Of a DNA stretch of 64,000 nucleotides, positions 39,266-48,618 are shown in pieces; within the stretch, counting starts at the first letter, position 1, and every line of letters begins with the position of its first letter. Source of the stretch: Aureimonas flava (GTDB lineage Bacteria; Pseudomonadota; Alphaproteobacteria; Rhizobiales; Rhizobiaceae); assembly GCF_003583935.1 (NCBI RefSeq), contig NZ_QYRN01000001.1:186001-250000 (forward strand). Reading direction: 5' to 3'. Both the position numbers and the translations under genes were made by a program. Under the pieces are notes generated by a model. It did no database searches. It was not told the origin of the DNA and was given only the letters and a program-made list of their open reading frames with translations.

Positions 39266-40294
39266 TTGACAGCGATCGAGGACAAGCCGCCCCTCACGAT
39301 CCGCCTGTGCGAGCCGCGCGGCTTCTGCGCCGGCGTCGACCGCGCGATCCAGATCGTGGTGCTGGCGCTGAAGCGCTACGGCGCGCCGGTCTATGTCCGC
39401 CACGAGATCGTGCACAACAAATTCGTGGTGGACGGGCTTCGGGACATGGGCGCGGTCTTCGTGAAGGAACTCGACGCCATCCCGGACGACGGCCAGCCGG
39501 TCGTGTTCTCCGCCCATGGCGTGCCGAAGACCGTGCCGGCCGAGGCCGAGCGGCGCGAGTTGCTCTATCTCGATGCGACCTGTCCGCTGGTCTCCAAGGT
39601 CCACAAGCAGGCTCTCCGCCACATGCGGCTCGGACGGCAGGTGCTGCTGATCGGCCATCGCGGCCATCCCGAGGTCGTCGGGACGATGGGCCAGCTTCCC
39701 GAGGGCGCCGTGACGCTGATCGAGACGGAGGAGGACGTCGCCGCCTTCGATCCGCCCGATCCCGCCGCGCTCGGCTTCGTGACCCAGACAACGCTTTCGG
39801 TCGAGGACACGGCGGGCATCATCGAGGCGCTGCAGCTGAAGTTCCCGGCGATGCAGGCCCCGTCCTCGGAATCGATCTGCTACGCCACCACCAACCGTCA
39901 GGACGCCGTGAAGGCCTCGGCGTCCGGCGCCGACCTCTTCCTGATCGTCGGCGCGCCCAACTCCTCCAACTCCCGCAGGCTGGTGGAGGTCGCCGAGCGC
40001 GCCGGCGCTCGCCGCGCGCTGTTGGTGCAGGGGCGACAGGACGTCCCGATCGATACGATCGCGCCGGGATCGGTGATCGGCATGTCGGCCGGTGCCTCGG
40101 CGCCCGAGGTGCTGACCGACGAGATCATCGCCGCGCTGCGAGAGCGCTTCGCGGTGCGCATCGAGCTGGTCCAGACCGCGATCGAGAACGAGAACTTCCC
40201 CGTGATGCGCGCCCTGCGCGACGTGCCGCTGACCTCGGCCGACATGGCCTTCGTCAATGGCGACCGGCCGCTCCCCAACGTGAGGCAGGGCTGA
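39266..40294 (+). CDS. ispH: 4-hydroxy-3-methylbut-2-enyl diphosphate reductase
   Basis: A 342-residue [4Fe-4S] enzyme that makes IPP and DMAPP from HMBPP, the last step of the MEP pathway begun by dxs elsewhere in the window. The three cluster cysteines lie in [28 protein letters not shown] and [23 protein letters not shown] and the substrate motif [14 protein letters not shown] are present. The start is uncertain: TTG at 39266 with GGAGA 5 bases upstream fits the family N-terminus best, while an upstream ATG at 39161 would overlap SURF1. thrB begins 1 bp after its stop. Confidence 0.94.
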   Translation: MTAIEDKPPLTIRLCEPRGFCAGVDRAIQIVVLALKRYGAPVYVRHEIVHNKFVVDGLRDMGAVFVKELDAIPDDGQPVVFSAHGVPKTVPAEAERRELLYLDATCPLVSKVHKQALRHMRLGRQVLLIGHRGHPEVVGTMGQLPEGAVTLIETEEDVAAFDPPDPAALGFVTQTTLSVEDTAGIIEALQLKFPAMQAPSSESICYATTNRQDAVKASASGADLFLIVGAPNSSNSRRLVEVAERAGARRALLVQGRQDVPIDTIAPGSVIGMSAGASAPEVLTDEIIAALRERFAVRIELVQTAIENENFPVMRALRDVPLTSADMAFVNGDRPLPNVRQG

Positions 40295-40295
40295 G

Positions 40296-41276
40296 ATGGC
40301 CGTATACACCGACGTCCTCGAGGGCGATCTCGCCGCGTTCCTGTCGCGCTACGACGTGGGGCGTCTCCTCAGCTACAAGGGCATCGCCGAGGGGGTCGAG
40401 AACTCCAACTTCCTCGTGCGCACCGAGGGCGGCACCTTCATCCTGACGCTATACGAGAAGCGCGTGGACCGCGCCGATCTGCCGTTCTTCATCGGGCTTC
40501 TGGAACACTTGGCCGCACGCGGCCTGTCCTGCCCGCTTCCCGTGCAGCCGCGCGACGGGCGCACGCTCGGCGAGCTCGCCGGGCGACCGGCCGCGCTCTT
40601 CACCTTCCTGGAGGGCATGTGGACCCGGCGGCCCGCGGCCGACCACTGCCGCGACGTCGGTCGCGCGCTCGCCGACCTCCACGCCAAGTCGGCGGATTTC
40701 GCCATGTCGCGCGCCAACGCGCTGTCGGTCGCGGGCTGGCGTCCGCTGTTCCGGGGCTGCGGCGCCGAGGCGGACAAGGTGTCCGACGGGCTGAACGCGG
40801 AGATCGCCGCCGAACTCGCCCATCTGGAGGCGAACTGGCCGTCGGATCTGCCGCGCGGCGTCATCCACGCCGATCTCTTCCCGGACAACGTCTTCTTCCT
40901 GAGGGGCGAGCTGTCCGGGCTGATCGACTTCTATTTCGCCTGCAACGACATCCTCGTTTACGACCTCGCGATCTGCCTGTGCGCCTGGTGCTTCGAGCTG
41001 GACGGGGCGTTCAACGTGACCAAGGGGCGCGCGATGATCGAGGGTTACGACGGCGCGCGGCCGCTGTCCGACGCCGAGCTGGCGGCCTTGCCGCTCCTGG
41101 CGCGGGGTGCCTCGCTGCGCTTCCTGCTGACGCGGCTCTACGACTGGATCCACATCCCCGACACGTCCTTCGTGACCAAGAAGGACCCGCGCGAGTATCT
41201 GCGGAAGAACCGCTTCCATCGCGGGGTGGCCTCGGTGGCGGACTACGGCTTCCAGAAGCGCGGGGCGGCGGCATGA
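40296..41276 (+). CDS. thrB: homoserine kinase, APH-fold type
   Basis: A 326-residue ThrB of the aminoglycoside-phosphotransferase fold (not the GHMP type), phosphorylating homoserine for threonine synthesis. [23 protein letters not shown] and the catalytic loop [14 protein letters not shown] (His-x-Asp and Asn) with [10 protein letters not shown] are typical of alpha- and betaproteobacterial ThrB. It starts 1 bp after ispH and overlaps rnhA by 4 bp. The next enzyme of the route, thrC, is in the window at 48.6-50.0 kb but not linked. Confidence 0.94.
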   Translation: MAVYTDVLEGDLAAFLSRYDVGRLLSYKGIAEGVENSNFLVRTEGGTFILTLYEKRVDRADLPFFIGLLEHLAARGLSCPLPVQPRDGRTLGELAGRPAALFTFLEGMWTRRPAADHCRDVGRALADLHAKSADFAMSRANALSVAGWRPLFRGCGAEADKVSDGLNAEIAAELAHLEANWPSDLPRGVIHADLFPDNVFFLRGELSGLIDFYFACNDILVYDLAICLCAWCFELDGAFNVTKGRAMIEGYDGARPLSDAELAALPLLARGASLRFLLTRLYDWIHIPDTSFVTKKDPREYLRKNRFHRGVASVADYGFQKRGAAA

Positions 41277-41740
41277 GCGAGGCGACGAAGGTCGACATCT
41301 TCACGGACGGCGCCTGTTCGGGCAATCCCGGCCCGGGCGGCTGGGGCGCCATCCTGCGCTTCGGCGAGACGGAGAAGGAGCTGTCCGGCGGGGAGGCGAT
41401 GACGACCAACAACCGGATGGAGCTACTGGCGGCGATCGAGGGCCTCGGCGCGCTCAAGCGCGGCTGCTCGGTGCATCTGCATTCGGACTCGCAGTACCTG
41501 CGCGACGGGATCACCAAATGGATCCACGGCTGGAAGCGCAACGGCTGGCGCACGGCGGACAAGAAGCCCGTGAAGAACGCCGAGCTGTGGCAGCGGCTCG
41601 ACGCGGAGCGGCAGCGCCACGAGGTGACGTTCCATTGGGTGCGCGGCCATGCCGGCCACGTGGAGAACGAGCGGGCCGACGCGCTGGCGCGCGCCGGCAT
41701 GGAGCCCTTCAAGCGAGCGCGCCGGCCGGTCGCCGGCTGA
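41273..41740 (+). CDS. rnhA: ribonuclease HI
   Basis: A 155-residue RNase HI, which cuts RNA in RNA-DNA hybrids. Catalytic acids are in [12 protein letters not shown] (Asp), [13 protein letters not shown] (Glu), HLHSDSQYL (Asp) and ENERADALA (Asp). The basic handle-like region [21 protein letters not shown] is present. Start ATG overlaps the thrB stop (ATGA). The gene is convergent with the peroxiredoxin gene, only 3 bp between stops. Confidence 0.97.
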   Translation: MSEATKVDIFTDGACSGNPGPGGWGAILRFGETEKELSGGEAMTTNNRMELLAAIEGLGALKRGCSVHLHSDSQYLRDGITKWIHGWKRNGWRTADKKPVKNAELWQRLDAERQRHEVTFHWVRGHAGHVENERADALARAGMEPFKRARRPVAG

Positions 41741-41743
41741 GGC

Positions 41744-42229
41744 TCAGAGCTGCGCGAGCAGGGCCTCGGCCGACGACGCGTCGGCCTGGCCCGGCGCGGC
41801 CTCGACGTTGAGCTGGCGCACCACGCCGTCCTCCACCAGCATCGAGTAGCGCTTGGAGCGCAGGCCGAGGCCTCCGGCCGACAGGTCGGCATCGAGGCCG
41901 ACGGCCTTCGCGAACTCGCCGTTTCCGTCGGACAGGAACAGGATGCGGTCGCCCGCCTCGGTGGCTTTCTTCCAGGCCTTCATGACGTGGACGTCGTTGA
42001 CCGCGACCACGGCGATCGTATCGACGCCCTTGGCGCGTAGCGCCTCGTTGTTTTCCAGAAAACCCGGCAGGTGGTTCATCGTGCAGGTGGGCGTGAAGGC
42101 GCCCGGCACGGCGAACAGAACCACGCGCTTGCCCGAGAAGACGTCGCCCGTGGTGGCGGTGGTCGGGCCGTCCTCGCCGGGCACGCGGAAGGAGGCGTCC
42201 GGCAGGCGCTCGCCGATGGAGATGGTCAT
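41744..42229 (-). CDS. Prx5-type peroxiredoxin
   Basis: A 161-residue peroxiredoxin reducing H2O2 and organic peroxides. The peroxidatic cysteine is in PGAFTPTCTMNHLPGF; VNDVHVMKAWKKATEA and LFLSDGNGEFAKAVGL are typical of the Prx5 (AhpE-unlike, glutaredoxin- or GSH-dependent) group. I see no clear resolving cysteine. The gene is separated by 43 bp from the DsbD-N-like gene on the same strand, so both may share a transcript. Confidence 0.92.
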   Translation of the reverse strand: MTISIGERLPDASFRVPGEDGPTTATTGDVFSGKRVVLFAVPGAFTPTCTMNHLPGFLENNEALRAKGVDTIAVVAVNDVHVMKAWKKATEAGDRILFLSDGNGEFAKAVGLDADLSAGGLGLRSKRYSMLVEDGVVRQLNVEAAPGQADASSAEALLAQL

Positions 42230-42272
42230 GGGGCAATCCCTTCTTGTCGGGACCGATGGCGCCGGCTGCGAC

Positions 42273-43112
42273 TCAGCGCGGCGCGACCGGTACGGCGCGG
42301 GATAGTTGCGCGCTCTCGCCCGCCGTCAACAGGATATCGACGCGCGCGGCGTCCGGCGCGTTCGGTGGGCGGGAGAGGACGGGAAGGGAAAGCTCCTCCG
42401 CCCCGTCGCTCCCCTCCGTCACCGGCGGTCCGAACGCCCAACCGTCGCCCGCCGAAACGAAGGCATCGAGCGGGACGCCGCCGGCCCCGTGGGCGAGAGC
42501 GAAGCGGAGCGAGCCGCCGTCTGCGCTCCAGCGCGCGGCCGTCGGAGCAAGCAGCCCGGTTTCCGCGGGCGCGGTGCTCTCGGCGCGCGCCACCAACGCC
42601 CGGTCCGACAGCCGGTCGCTCGGCAGCGCCTCGAGCACCGCCTGGAGCGGCACGCACAGCTCCCGGCATATGCCGAGGAACGCGTCGAGCCGCAGCGTCG
42701 GGGCGGGGGTGTCCGCCCGGGCATGGATCGCGAACTCCACCGGCGCGTCGTAGCCGACGCTCTGCGCCTCGCCCTCCGCGAAGCGGATGGGCACGGGAAA
42801 CGAAACGGTGGGGTCCGACACGCCCTCGCTGGCGGAGAAGTCCAGTCGCGGCGCAAGCCCGACCGGTCCGGGCGCGATCCAGTAGGTCTTCCAACCCGGA
42901 TCGAGATCGAGGGCGAGCGCCGCCCGCATCCGGCCGTCCGCGTCCGGCAGCAGCGCCACGAGACGCAGCGTCACCCCGTCTGCGACGAACGTGTCCGTTC
43001 CCGCGAGGGCGGCGGGCGGAGGCGCGACGACCGCCGCAAGCGCGGCGGCAACCATCAACGCACGTCGGCCGGCGGCTCGAACGCCGACGCAGGTGCAAAT
43101 CCGCCGTGACAT
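42273..43112 (-). CDS. exported DsbD N-terminal domain (thiol-disulfide) protein
   Basis: A 279-residue protein with a signal peptide (about 1-37, Ala-rich, ending ALAG) and a domain like the periplasmic N-terminal part of Dsb[41 protein letters not shown], and the cysteine pair in [12 protein letters not shown] (C-x3-C). It lacks the membrane and C-terminal thioredoxin parts of full DsbD, so it may receive electrons from another transporter. It is divergent from yqgE with only 15 bp between start codons, so promoters must overlap coding sequence. Confidence 0.83.
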   Translation of the reverse strand: MSRRICTCVGVRAAGRRALMVAAALAAVVAPPPAALAGTDTFVADGVTLRLVALLPDADGRMRAALALDLDPGWKTYWIAPGPVGLAPRLDFSASEGVSDPTVSFPVPIRFAEGEAQSVGYDAPVEFAIHARADTPAPTLRLDAFLGICRELCVPLQAVLEALPSDRLSDRALVARAESTAPAETGLLAPTAARWSADGGSLRFALAHGAGGVPLDAFVSAGDGWAFGPPVTEGSDGAEELSLPVLSRPPNAPDAARVDILLTAGESAQLSRAVPVAPR

Positions 43113-43127
43113 GTCTATCTTCCTCCT

Positions 43128-43739
43128 ATGGACCTGAAAAACATGCGTAGCCAATCCGACGACGACGCGCCCTCGCTGGAAGGGCATTTCCTGATCGCGA
43201 TGCCGGGCATGCACGACGAGCGCTTCGCTCGTAGCGTGGTCTACGTCTGCGCGCATTCGCCGAACGGGGCGATGGGGTTCATCATCAACAAGGCGCAGCC
43301 CCTGAGCTTCGCCACGCTTCTCAAGCAGCTCGAGATCGTGGAGGACACCGACGAGATACGGCTCCCGCAGAAGGGGCGCGAGGTCTCGGTGTGCAACGGC
43401 GGGCCGGTGGAGCAGGGGCGGGGCTTCGTTCTCCATTCCGACGACTACGATTCGGACTCCACGGTCGAGGTGGACGACGGCATCTCGCTGACCCCGACGC
43501 TCGACATCCTCAAGGCCATCTCGCGGGGCGAAGGTCCTTCGAGCGCGATCATGGTGCTCGGCTATGCCGGATGGAGCGCCGGACAGCTCGAATCGGAAAT
43601 CGCCGCCAACGGGTGGCTCACCTGCGCGGCGGACCTCGAGATCGTCTTCGCCAACGAACTCGATGCCAAGTACTCGCGCGCGCTGGCGATCCTCGGCGTC
43701 GATCCCGCGTTCCTGGCCACCGACGCCGGCCACGCCTGA
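43128..43739 (+). CDS. YqgE/AlgH family protein
   Basis: A 203-residue UPF0301 protein (YqgE, AlgH). The N-terminal core [23 protein letters not shown] is diagnostic, followed by [22 protein letters not shown] and [17 protein letters not shown]. AlgH was linked to alginate regulation in Pseudomonas; the molecular role is unknown. ATG at 43143 is an alternative start. It is divergent from the DsbD-like gene and convergent with the GGDEF-EAL gene (19 bp between stops). Confidence 0.93.
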   Translation: MDLKNMRSQSDDDAPSLEGHFLIAMPGMHDERFARSVVYVCAHSPNGAMGFIINKAQPLSFATLLKQLEIVEDTDEIRLPQKGREVSVCNGGPVEQGRGFVLHSDDYDSDSTVEVDDGISLTPTLDILKAISRGEGPSSAIMVLGYAGWSAGQLESEIAANGWLTCAADLEIVFANELDAKYSRALAILGVDPAFLATDAGHA

Positions 43740-43758
43740 ACGGACGCGCGGCGCGCCG

Positions 43759-46650
43759 TCAGGCGGAGCCGCGCTTTCCCGCCCGCTCCTGAAGCCGGCG
43801 GCGCGCTTCTTCGGCGGTCAGCGGCTGCCCGTACATGAAGCTCTGGGCATATTCGCAGTTGAGCTTGCGCAGTTGCGCCGCGTCGGTGTCGTTGTCGACG
43901 CCTTCCGCCACCACGGCCAGCCCCAGCTCGTGCGCCATGGTCACGATCGAATGCACCAGGATGGAACGCTGCGGCACCTGGTCGCCGCGCAGGAACGACT
44001 GGTCGATCTTCAGCGTGTCGAACGGGAAGCGCATCAGGTAGGAGAGGGACGAATAGCCCGTCCCGAAGTCGTCCAGCGACAAGCCGACGCCCATCTCCTT
44101 CAGCCGCTCCAGAAGCTTGGCGGACCGCTCCGGGTTGTCCATGACGAGCGATTCCGTCAGCTCCAGCTTCAGCGTCTCCGGCGCGAGATGGTATCGCTTC
44201 AGGATCTGCCGCACGTCGTTGAGGAGATCCTGACGGATCAACTGCCGGCTGGAGATGTTGACCGAACAGAACAGCTTGGACTGGCCGGGCAGGCGCTGCC
44301 AGTCGGCAAGGCGGCGCGCCGCCTCGTCGAGCGCGAACTGGCCGAGCTGGACGATCAGGCCGGTGCTTTCCGCGAGCGGGATGAACTCGGTCGGCGAGAC
44401 GAAGCCGCGCTTGGCGTGATTCCACCGCATCAGAGCCTCGAAGCCGGCGATCTCGCCGGTCGCGAGCTTCACGATGGGCTGGAACACCAGCGACAGCTCG
44501 TTGCGTCCGAAGGCGCGCCGCAGATCGGATTCCAGCTCCACGCGCCCGGAGCTGTAGGTTTTGAAGGCCGAGCGGAAGGGCTCGATGCGGTCGCCGCCCA
44601 TCCGCTTGGCCTGGTACATGGCGAGCTCGGCCTCGCGCAGCACCTCGTCCGCACCCGCGCCCTCGGTCCAGCCGGTGAGGCCGACCGACGCCGTCAGGAT
44701 GATGTCCTGGTTCGCGAAGGTGATCGGCGCGCGCACGGCGTCGCGCAGCGTCTCGGCGAAGGCGGCGACGGCCGCCACATCGCTTTCCGACATCAGGATC
44801 ACGCCGAACTGGTCGCTCGACAGGCGGGCGAGCGAATCCTGCGGCCGCAGCACGCGCTTGAGCCGACGCCCGACGGTCAGGAGGATCGTGTCGCCCGTGG
44901 CCATGCCGAAATCGTCGTTGACCTGCTTGAACCGGTCGATATCCACCATGAACAGCGTCGGGCGCACGTCCTGCCGCGTCGCGGCGAGGCAGGAGATCGA
45001 GTCCAGCCGGTCGATGAAGAGCTCGCGGTTGGGCAGGCCCGTGAGCTGGTCGTGGAGCGCGTCGTGCAGGAGGCGCTCCTCGGCCTTCTTGCGCTCGGTC
45101 ACGTCCTTGAGCGTGCCGACGCAGCGCACGACCTCGCCGTTGCTGCCGAGGACGGGGCGCGCCTGAAGGCTCATCCAGTGGTAATGGCCGTCGCCGCCCC
45201 GCACGCGGAAGTCCTGCGCGATGCGGCCCCGGCGATGCTCCAGGATCGTGTCGAGCGTGATCTTGAACCGGTCCCGGTCGTCGGGATGGAGGATCGGCAG
45301 CCAGTCGCGCGCCGGTCCGTTCATCGCCGACACGGGCATGCCGTCGAGCCCTTCCGTGTCGCAGCCGGCGAAGATGCGGTCGCGCGTCACGTCCCAGTCC
45401 CAGATCGCGTCGCCGGTTCCGGCCAGCGCCAGCGAGCGCCGCTCCATGTCCGACAGAAGGCCGCCGGCGAAGGATCCGCCCGCGAAGGCGTGCTGCATCA
45501 CGGTGAAGCCGATCAGGAGCACGATCAGGACGAGACCGCCGCCCAGCGCGGGCTGGATGATGTCGTTGTCGATCCGTCCGGTGACGGTGAGCCAGCCGGC
45601 CGCGATCCAGACCACGATCAGCAGCCATGTCGGGATCAGCATGATGGCGCGGTCGAAGCGCATGGCCGACAGGTAGAGGATCAGGATCAGCCCGAAGCCC
45701 GCCGCGGCCGTCATCGACATGCGCGCGATGCCCGCCGCCATCGGCGGATCAAAGGCCGCCAGGACGCCGAGCGCACCCAGGCCCATGAGCCAGATCGCCG
45801 TAAAGGCCGACAGGATGCCGTGCCACCGGTTGAGGTTTAGGTAGGCGTAGAGGAACACCACGAGCGTGAAGGCGAGGGCGACCTCCGTGCCCGCGCGCCA
45901 GATCCGCTCCTGGCCCGGCACGATGGGCACGAGCTTCTGCCAGAAGTCGAAGTCGATGCAGATATAGGCCAGCACGGCCCAGGCGAGGGCGGCGGTGGCG
46001 GGAAACATCGGCGATCCCTTCACCACGAAGAGGATCGTCAGGAACACGGCCAGAAGGCCCGCGATGCCCAGAACGATGCCTCGATACAGGGTGAAGGCGT
46101 TGACCGTGTCCTTGTAGGCGTTCGGCTCCCACAGGCGAATCTCGGGCAGGCGGTCCGACGAGAGCTCAGCCACGAAGGTGATGATCGCGCCGGGATCGAG
46201 CGTGACCAGGAAGACGTCGGCTTCCGGGCTGTCCTGCCGGTCCAGCGCGAAACCCTCGGATGGGGTGATCGCCGCGATCCGCTGCGATCCGAGGTCCGGC
46301 CACAGGAAGCCGGAATTGGCGAGCCGGAAGTGCGGCGCCACGACGATGCGGTCGATCTGTTCGTCGGTGTTGTTGGCGAGCGCGAAGACGGCCCAGTCGC
46401 CCGACGGCTGCGGCGCGGTCGATTCGACCTCGATGCGCCGGACGATCCCGTCCGCGCCCGGCACGGTGGAGACCTGGAAGTTCTTGCCCCGGTCGCGGAA
46501 GATCTCCACCGCCGGCTCCAGGTCGATGGCGATGTCCTCGCGCCCGATCGAGACCGGCGAGAGCGCGTAGCCCGGCGTCGCCGCCAGCGATCCGATCAGG
46601 ACGGCCAGCAGGAACAGGACTTGGCGTGCGAGGCGGAGACTGTGCGGCAT
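43759..46650 (-). CDS. membrane GGDEF-EAL protein with degenerate GGDEF site
   Basis: A 963-residue c-di-GMP signalling protein. Order: signal peptide (1-29), a periplasmic sensory domain (about 30-170, 7TMR-DISM-like), seven or so membrane helices (about 175-410), a PAS/PAC domain (about 430-540), GGDEF (about 545-695) and EAL (about 705-955). The cyclase site reads S611-S-D-Q-F615 instead of GGDEF, so cyclase activity is doubtful, though an RPQD I-site precedes it. The EAL part keeps E738-A-L, ELTESLVM, DDFGTGYSS, KIDQSF, VAEGVDN and YGQPL, so a phosphodiesterase is expected. The start at 46650 gives the signal peptide. It is 38 bp after the GNAT gene on the same strand. Confidence 0.9.
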   Translation of the reverse strand: MPHSLRLARQVLFLLAVLIGSLAATPGYALSPVSIGREDIAIDLEPAVEIFRDRGKNFQVSTVPGADGIVRRIEVESTAPQPSGDWAVFALANNTDEQIDRIVVAPHFRLANSGFLWPDLGSQRIAAITPSEGFALDRQDSPEADVFLVTLDPGAIITFVAELSSDRLPEIRLWEPNAYKDTVNAFTLYRGIVLGIAGLLAVFLTILFVVKGSPMFPATAALAWAVLAYICIDFDFWQKLVPIVPGQERIWRAGTEVALAFTLVVFLYAYLNLNRWHGILSAFTAIWLMGLGALGVLAAFDPPMAAGIARMSMTAAAGFGLILILYLSAMRFDRAIMLIPTWLLIVVWIAAGWLTVTGRIDNDIIQPALGGGLVLIVLLIGFTVMQHAFAGGSFAGGLLSDMERRSLALAGTGDAIWDWDVTRDRIFAGCDTEGLDGMPVSAMNGPARDWLPILHPDDRDRFKITLDTILEHRRGRIAQDFRVRGGDGHYHWMSLQARPVLGSNGEVVRCVGTLKDVTERKKAEERLLHDALHDQLTGLPNRELFIDRLDSISCLAATRQDVRPTLFMVDIDRFKQVNDDFGMATGDTILLTVGRRLKRVLRPQDSLARLSSDQFGVILMSESDVAAVAAFAETLRDAVRAPITFANQDIILTASVGLTGWTEGAGADEVLREAELAMYQAKRMGGDRIEPFRSAFKTYSSGRVELESDLRRAFGRNELSLVFQPIVKLATGEIAGFEALMRWNHAKRGFVSPTEFIPLAESTGLIVQLGQFALDEAARRLADWQRLPGQSKLFCSVNISSRQLIRQDLLNDVRQILKRYHLAPETLKLELTESLVMDNPERSAKLLERLKEMGVGLSLDDFGTGYSSLSYLMRFPFDTLKIDQSFLRGDQVPQRSILVHSIVTMAHELGLAVVAEGVDNDTDAAQLRKLNCEYAQSFMYGQPLTAEEARRRLQERAGKRGSA

Positions 46651-46688
46651 CGAGCGCGTTCGGGCCTTTGTTCGCGGACGGTGGTCGG

Positions 46689-47297
46689 TCAGGTGGCGGA
46701 CGGTGGGGCGCGGCCCGGCGCCCGATCCTCGGCCAGAAGCGAGTAGAGCAGGTGATCCTCCCAGACACCGGCGATTTTGAGGTACTGGCGAAGGTGACCT
46801 TCGCGCGAGAAGCCGGACTTCTCCAGAAGGCGGATCGAAGCCGCATTGCGCGGCAGGCATGCGGCCTCCAGACGGTGGAGGCGCAGCACGTCGAAGGCGA
46901 AACCCGAGACGGCGTGCACCGCCTGCGACATCACCCCGCGTCCGGCGAAGGGCTGGCCCATCCAGTAGCCCATCGTCCCGGTCTGGGCGACGCCCCGTTG
47001 GATGCGACCGAGCGTGAGCCCTCCCATCAGCACCGCCCCCTCCCGATCGAAGACGAAGTAGGTGTAGCCGGTCCTCTGCCGCGCATCCAGTCGGTAGCGG
47101 CGCAACCGGAGGCGGTAGGACGGGCGGCCGAGCTCGTCGTCGTTCCAGCTCGGCTCCCAGGGCGTCAGGAAGGCGCGGCTGCGCCCTCGCAGCTCCCGCC
47201 AGGCCTCGTAGTCCACGCCGCGCGGCGCGCGAAGAAGGATGCCAGGACCCGTCAGGACAGGCTGGGTCGAGGGCTGAACCCAGTCGAGGAACGCCAT
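46689..47297 (-). CDS. GNAT N-acetyltransferase (RimJ/RimL-like)
   Basis: A 202-residue acetyltransferase with the RimJ/RimL layout: GILLRAPRGVDYEAW at the start, FVFDREGAVLMGGLTL, GTMGYWMGQPFAGRGVMSQAV (acetyl-CoA loop) and LHRLEAACLPRNAASIRLLEKSGF. RimJ-type enzymes acetylate ribosomal protein N-termini, but the family also modifies small molecules, so the substrate is open. ATG at 47297 is chosen; the longer frame upstream has no similarity. It lies 16 bp after the M16 peptidase stop on the same strand and probably belongs to the thrC-M16-GNAT unit. Confidence 0.9.
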   Translation of the reverse strand: MAFLDWVQPSTQPVLTGPGILLRAPRGVDYEAWRELRGRSRAFLTPWEPSWNDDELGRPSYRLRLRRYRLDARQRTGYTYFVFDREGAVLMGGLTLGRIQRGVAQTGTMGYWMGQPFAGRGVMSQAVHAVSGFAFDVLRLHRLEAACLPRNAASIRLLEKSGFSREGHLRQYLKIAGVWEDHLLYSLLAEDRAPGRAPPSAT

Positions 47298-47313
47298 GGA
47301 GGCCCAGTCGTCC

Positions 47314-48618
47314 TCAGGACGAAACCAACGTGCGGGGAGGCGGCGGCACGCTCGCGCCGGAGGCGCGGGAGGCGATCTCGCCCACGTCGGGAAGGCGGGA
47401 GATCGGGCCGATCGCCGCGAGCGTCGGCGTGGTGCCGAGGAAGGTCCTGCCGGCAAGGTCGGTGAGGCGGTCCGCGTCGATGGCCGCCAGCCGGTCCAGG
47501 AGTTCGCCGTTCTCCAGCACGGAGCCCTTGAACATGAGCTGGCGGGCGATCTGTCCGGCGCGCGACGCGGGGCTCTCCTGGCTCATCAGGAGGCTGGAGC
47601 GCATCTGCGCGCGGGCGCGGTTCACCTCCTTCTCGGTGATGCCCTCGGTCGCGCGCACCAGCTCGGAGACGATCACCGGCGCGAGCTCGGCCATCTCCTC
47701 CTCGCCGGTCGCGGCGTGGACGCCGAAGATGCCGGTGTCCGAGAAGCTCCAGTGGAAGGCGGAGATCGCGTAGCACAGGCCGCGCGTCTCGCGGATCTCC
47801 TGGAAGAGGCGCGAGGACATGCCGCCGCCCAGGATGATCGACAGGACCTGCGCGGCGTAGAAGTCGCGCTGGTAGTAGGGGCGGCCGGGAAAGCCGAGCA
47901 CCATCTGCGCGTCGGCGAGATCGCGGTCCTCGCGGAACTCGCCGCCGGTGTAGACGGCCGGCTCGCGCCGATGCACGGATTCCGGTGCCGAGGCGGAGCC
48001 GAAGGCAACCTCGACCCGGCGGACGATATCCTCGTGCGACACGGCGCCGGCGGCCGAAACCACCATCTGTTCGGGCGCGTAGTGCCGCCTCAGGTAGTCG
48101 CGGATCTGCCCGGGCGTGAAGCTGCTGACGCTCTCGCGCGTGCCGAGGATCGGACGGCCGAGAATCTGGTCCCGGTAGGCCGCGCCCTGGAAATGGTCGA
48201 AGACGATGTCGTCCGGCGTATCCTCGGCGGCGCCGATCTCCTGGAGGATGACGTGCTGCTCGCGCGCGAGTTCCTCCTCGTCGAACCGCGAGTCGATCAG
48301 GATGTCGGTCAGGATGTCGAGCGCGAGCGGAACGTCGTCCTTCATCACCCGCGCGTAGTAGGCGGTCGTCTCGACGCTGGTGGAGGCGTTCAGCTCGCCC
48401 CCCACGTCCTCGATCTCCTCGGCGATCCGGCGTGCGCTTCGCCGGTTCGTGCCCTTGAAGGCCATGTGCTCGAGAAGATGGGCGATGCCGTGTTCGCCCT
48501 CCGCCTCGTCGCGGGCCCCCGCCTTGACCCAGACGCCGAGCGCCGCGCTTTCCAGCGTCGGCATGTTCTCGGTGGCGATGGTCAGCCCGTTGGAAAGCCG
48601 GGTGATCTCAACGCTCAT
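47314..48618 (-). CDS. M16 family zinc peptidase (processing-peptidase-like)
   Basis: A 434-residue M16B peptidase. The inverted zinc motif H47-LL-E50-H51 (IAHLLEHMAFKG) is followed by the third ligand in ELAREQHVILQEI. The second half carries the R/Y-like block GLCYAISAF and is not catalytic. This is the bacterial relative of the mitochondrial processing peptidase beta subunit, conserved in Rhizobiales and Rickettsiales, of uncertain native substrate. Start overlaps the thrC stop by 4 bp, so translation should be coupled to threonine synthase. Confidence 0.93.
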   Translation of the reverse strand: MSVEITRLSNGLTIATENMPTLESAALGVWVKAGARDEAEGEHGIAHLLEHMAFKGTNRRSARRIAEEIEDVGGELNASTSVETTAYYARVMKDDVPLALDILTDILIDSRFDEEELAREQHVILQEIGAAEDTPDDIVFDHFQGAAYRDQILGRPILGTRESVSSFTPGQIRDYLRRHYAPEQMVVSAAGAVSHEDIVRRVEVAFGSASAPESVHRREPAVYTGGEFREDRDLADAQMVLGFPGRPYYQRDFYAAQVLSIILGGGMSSRLFQEIRETRGLCYAISAFHWSFSDTGIFGVHAATGEEEMAELAPVIVSELVRATEGITEKEVNRARAQMRSSLLMSQESPASRAGQIARQLMFKGSVLENGELLDRLAAIDADRLTDLAGRTFLGTTPTLAAIGPISRLPDVGEIASRASGASVPPPPRTLVSS

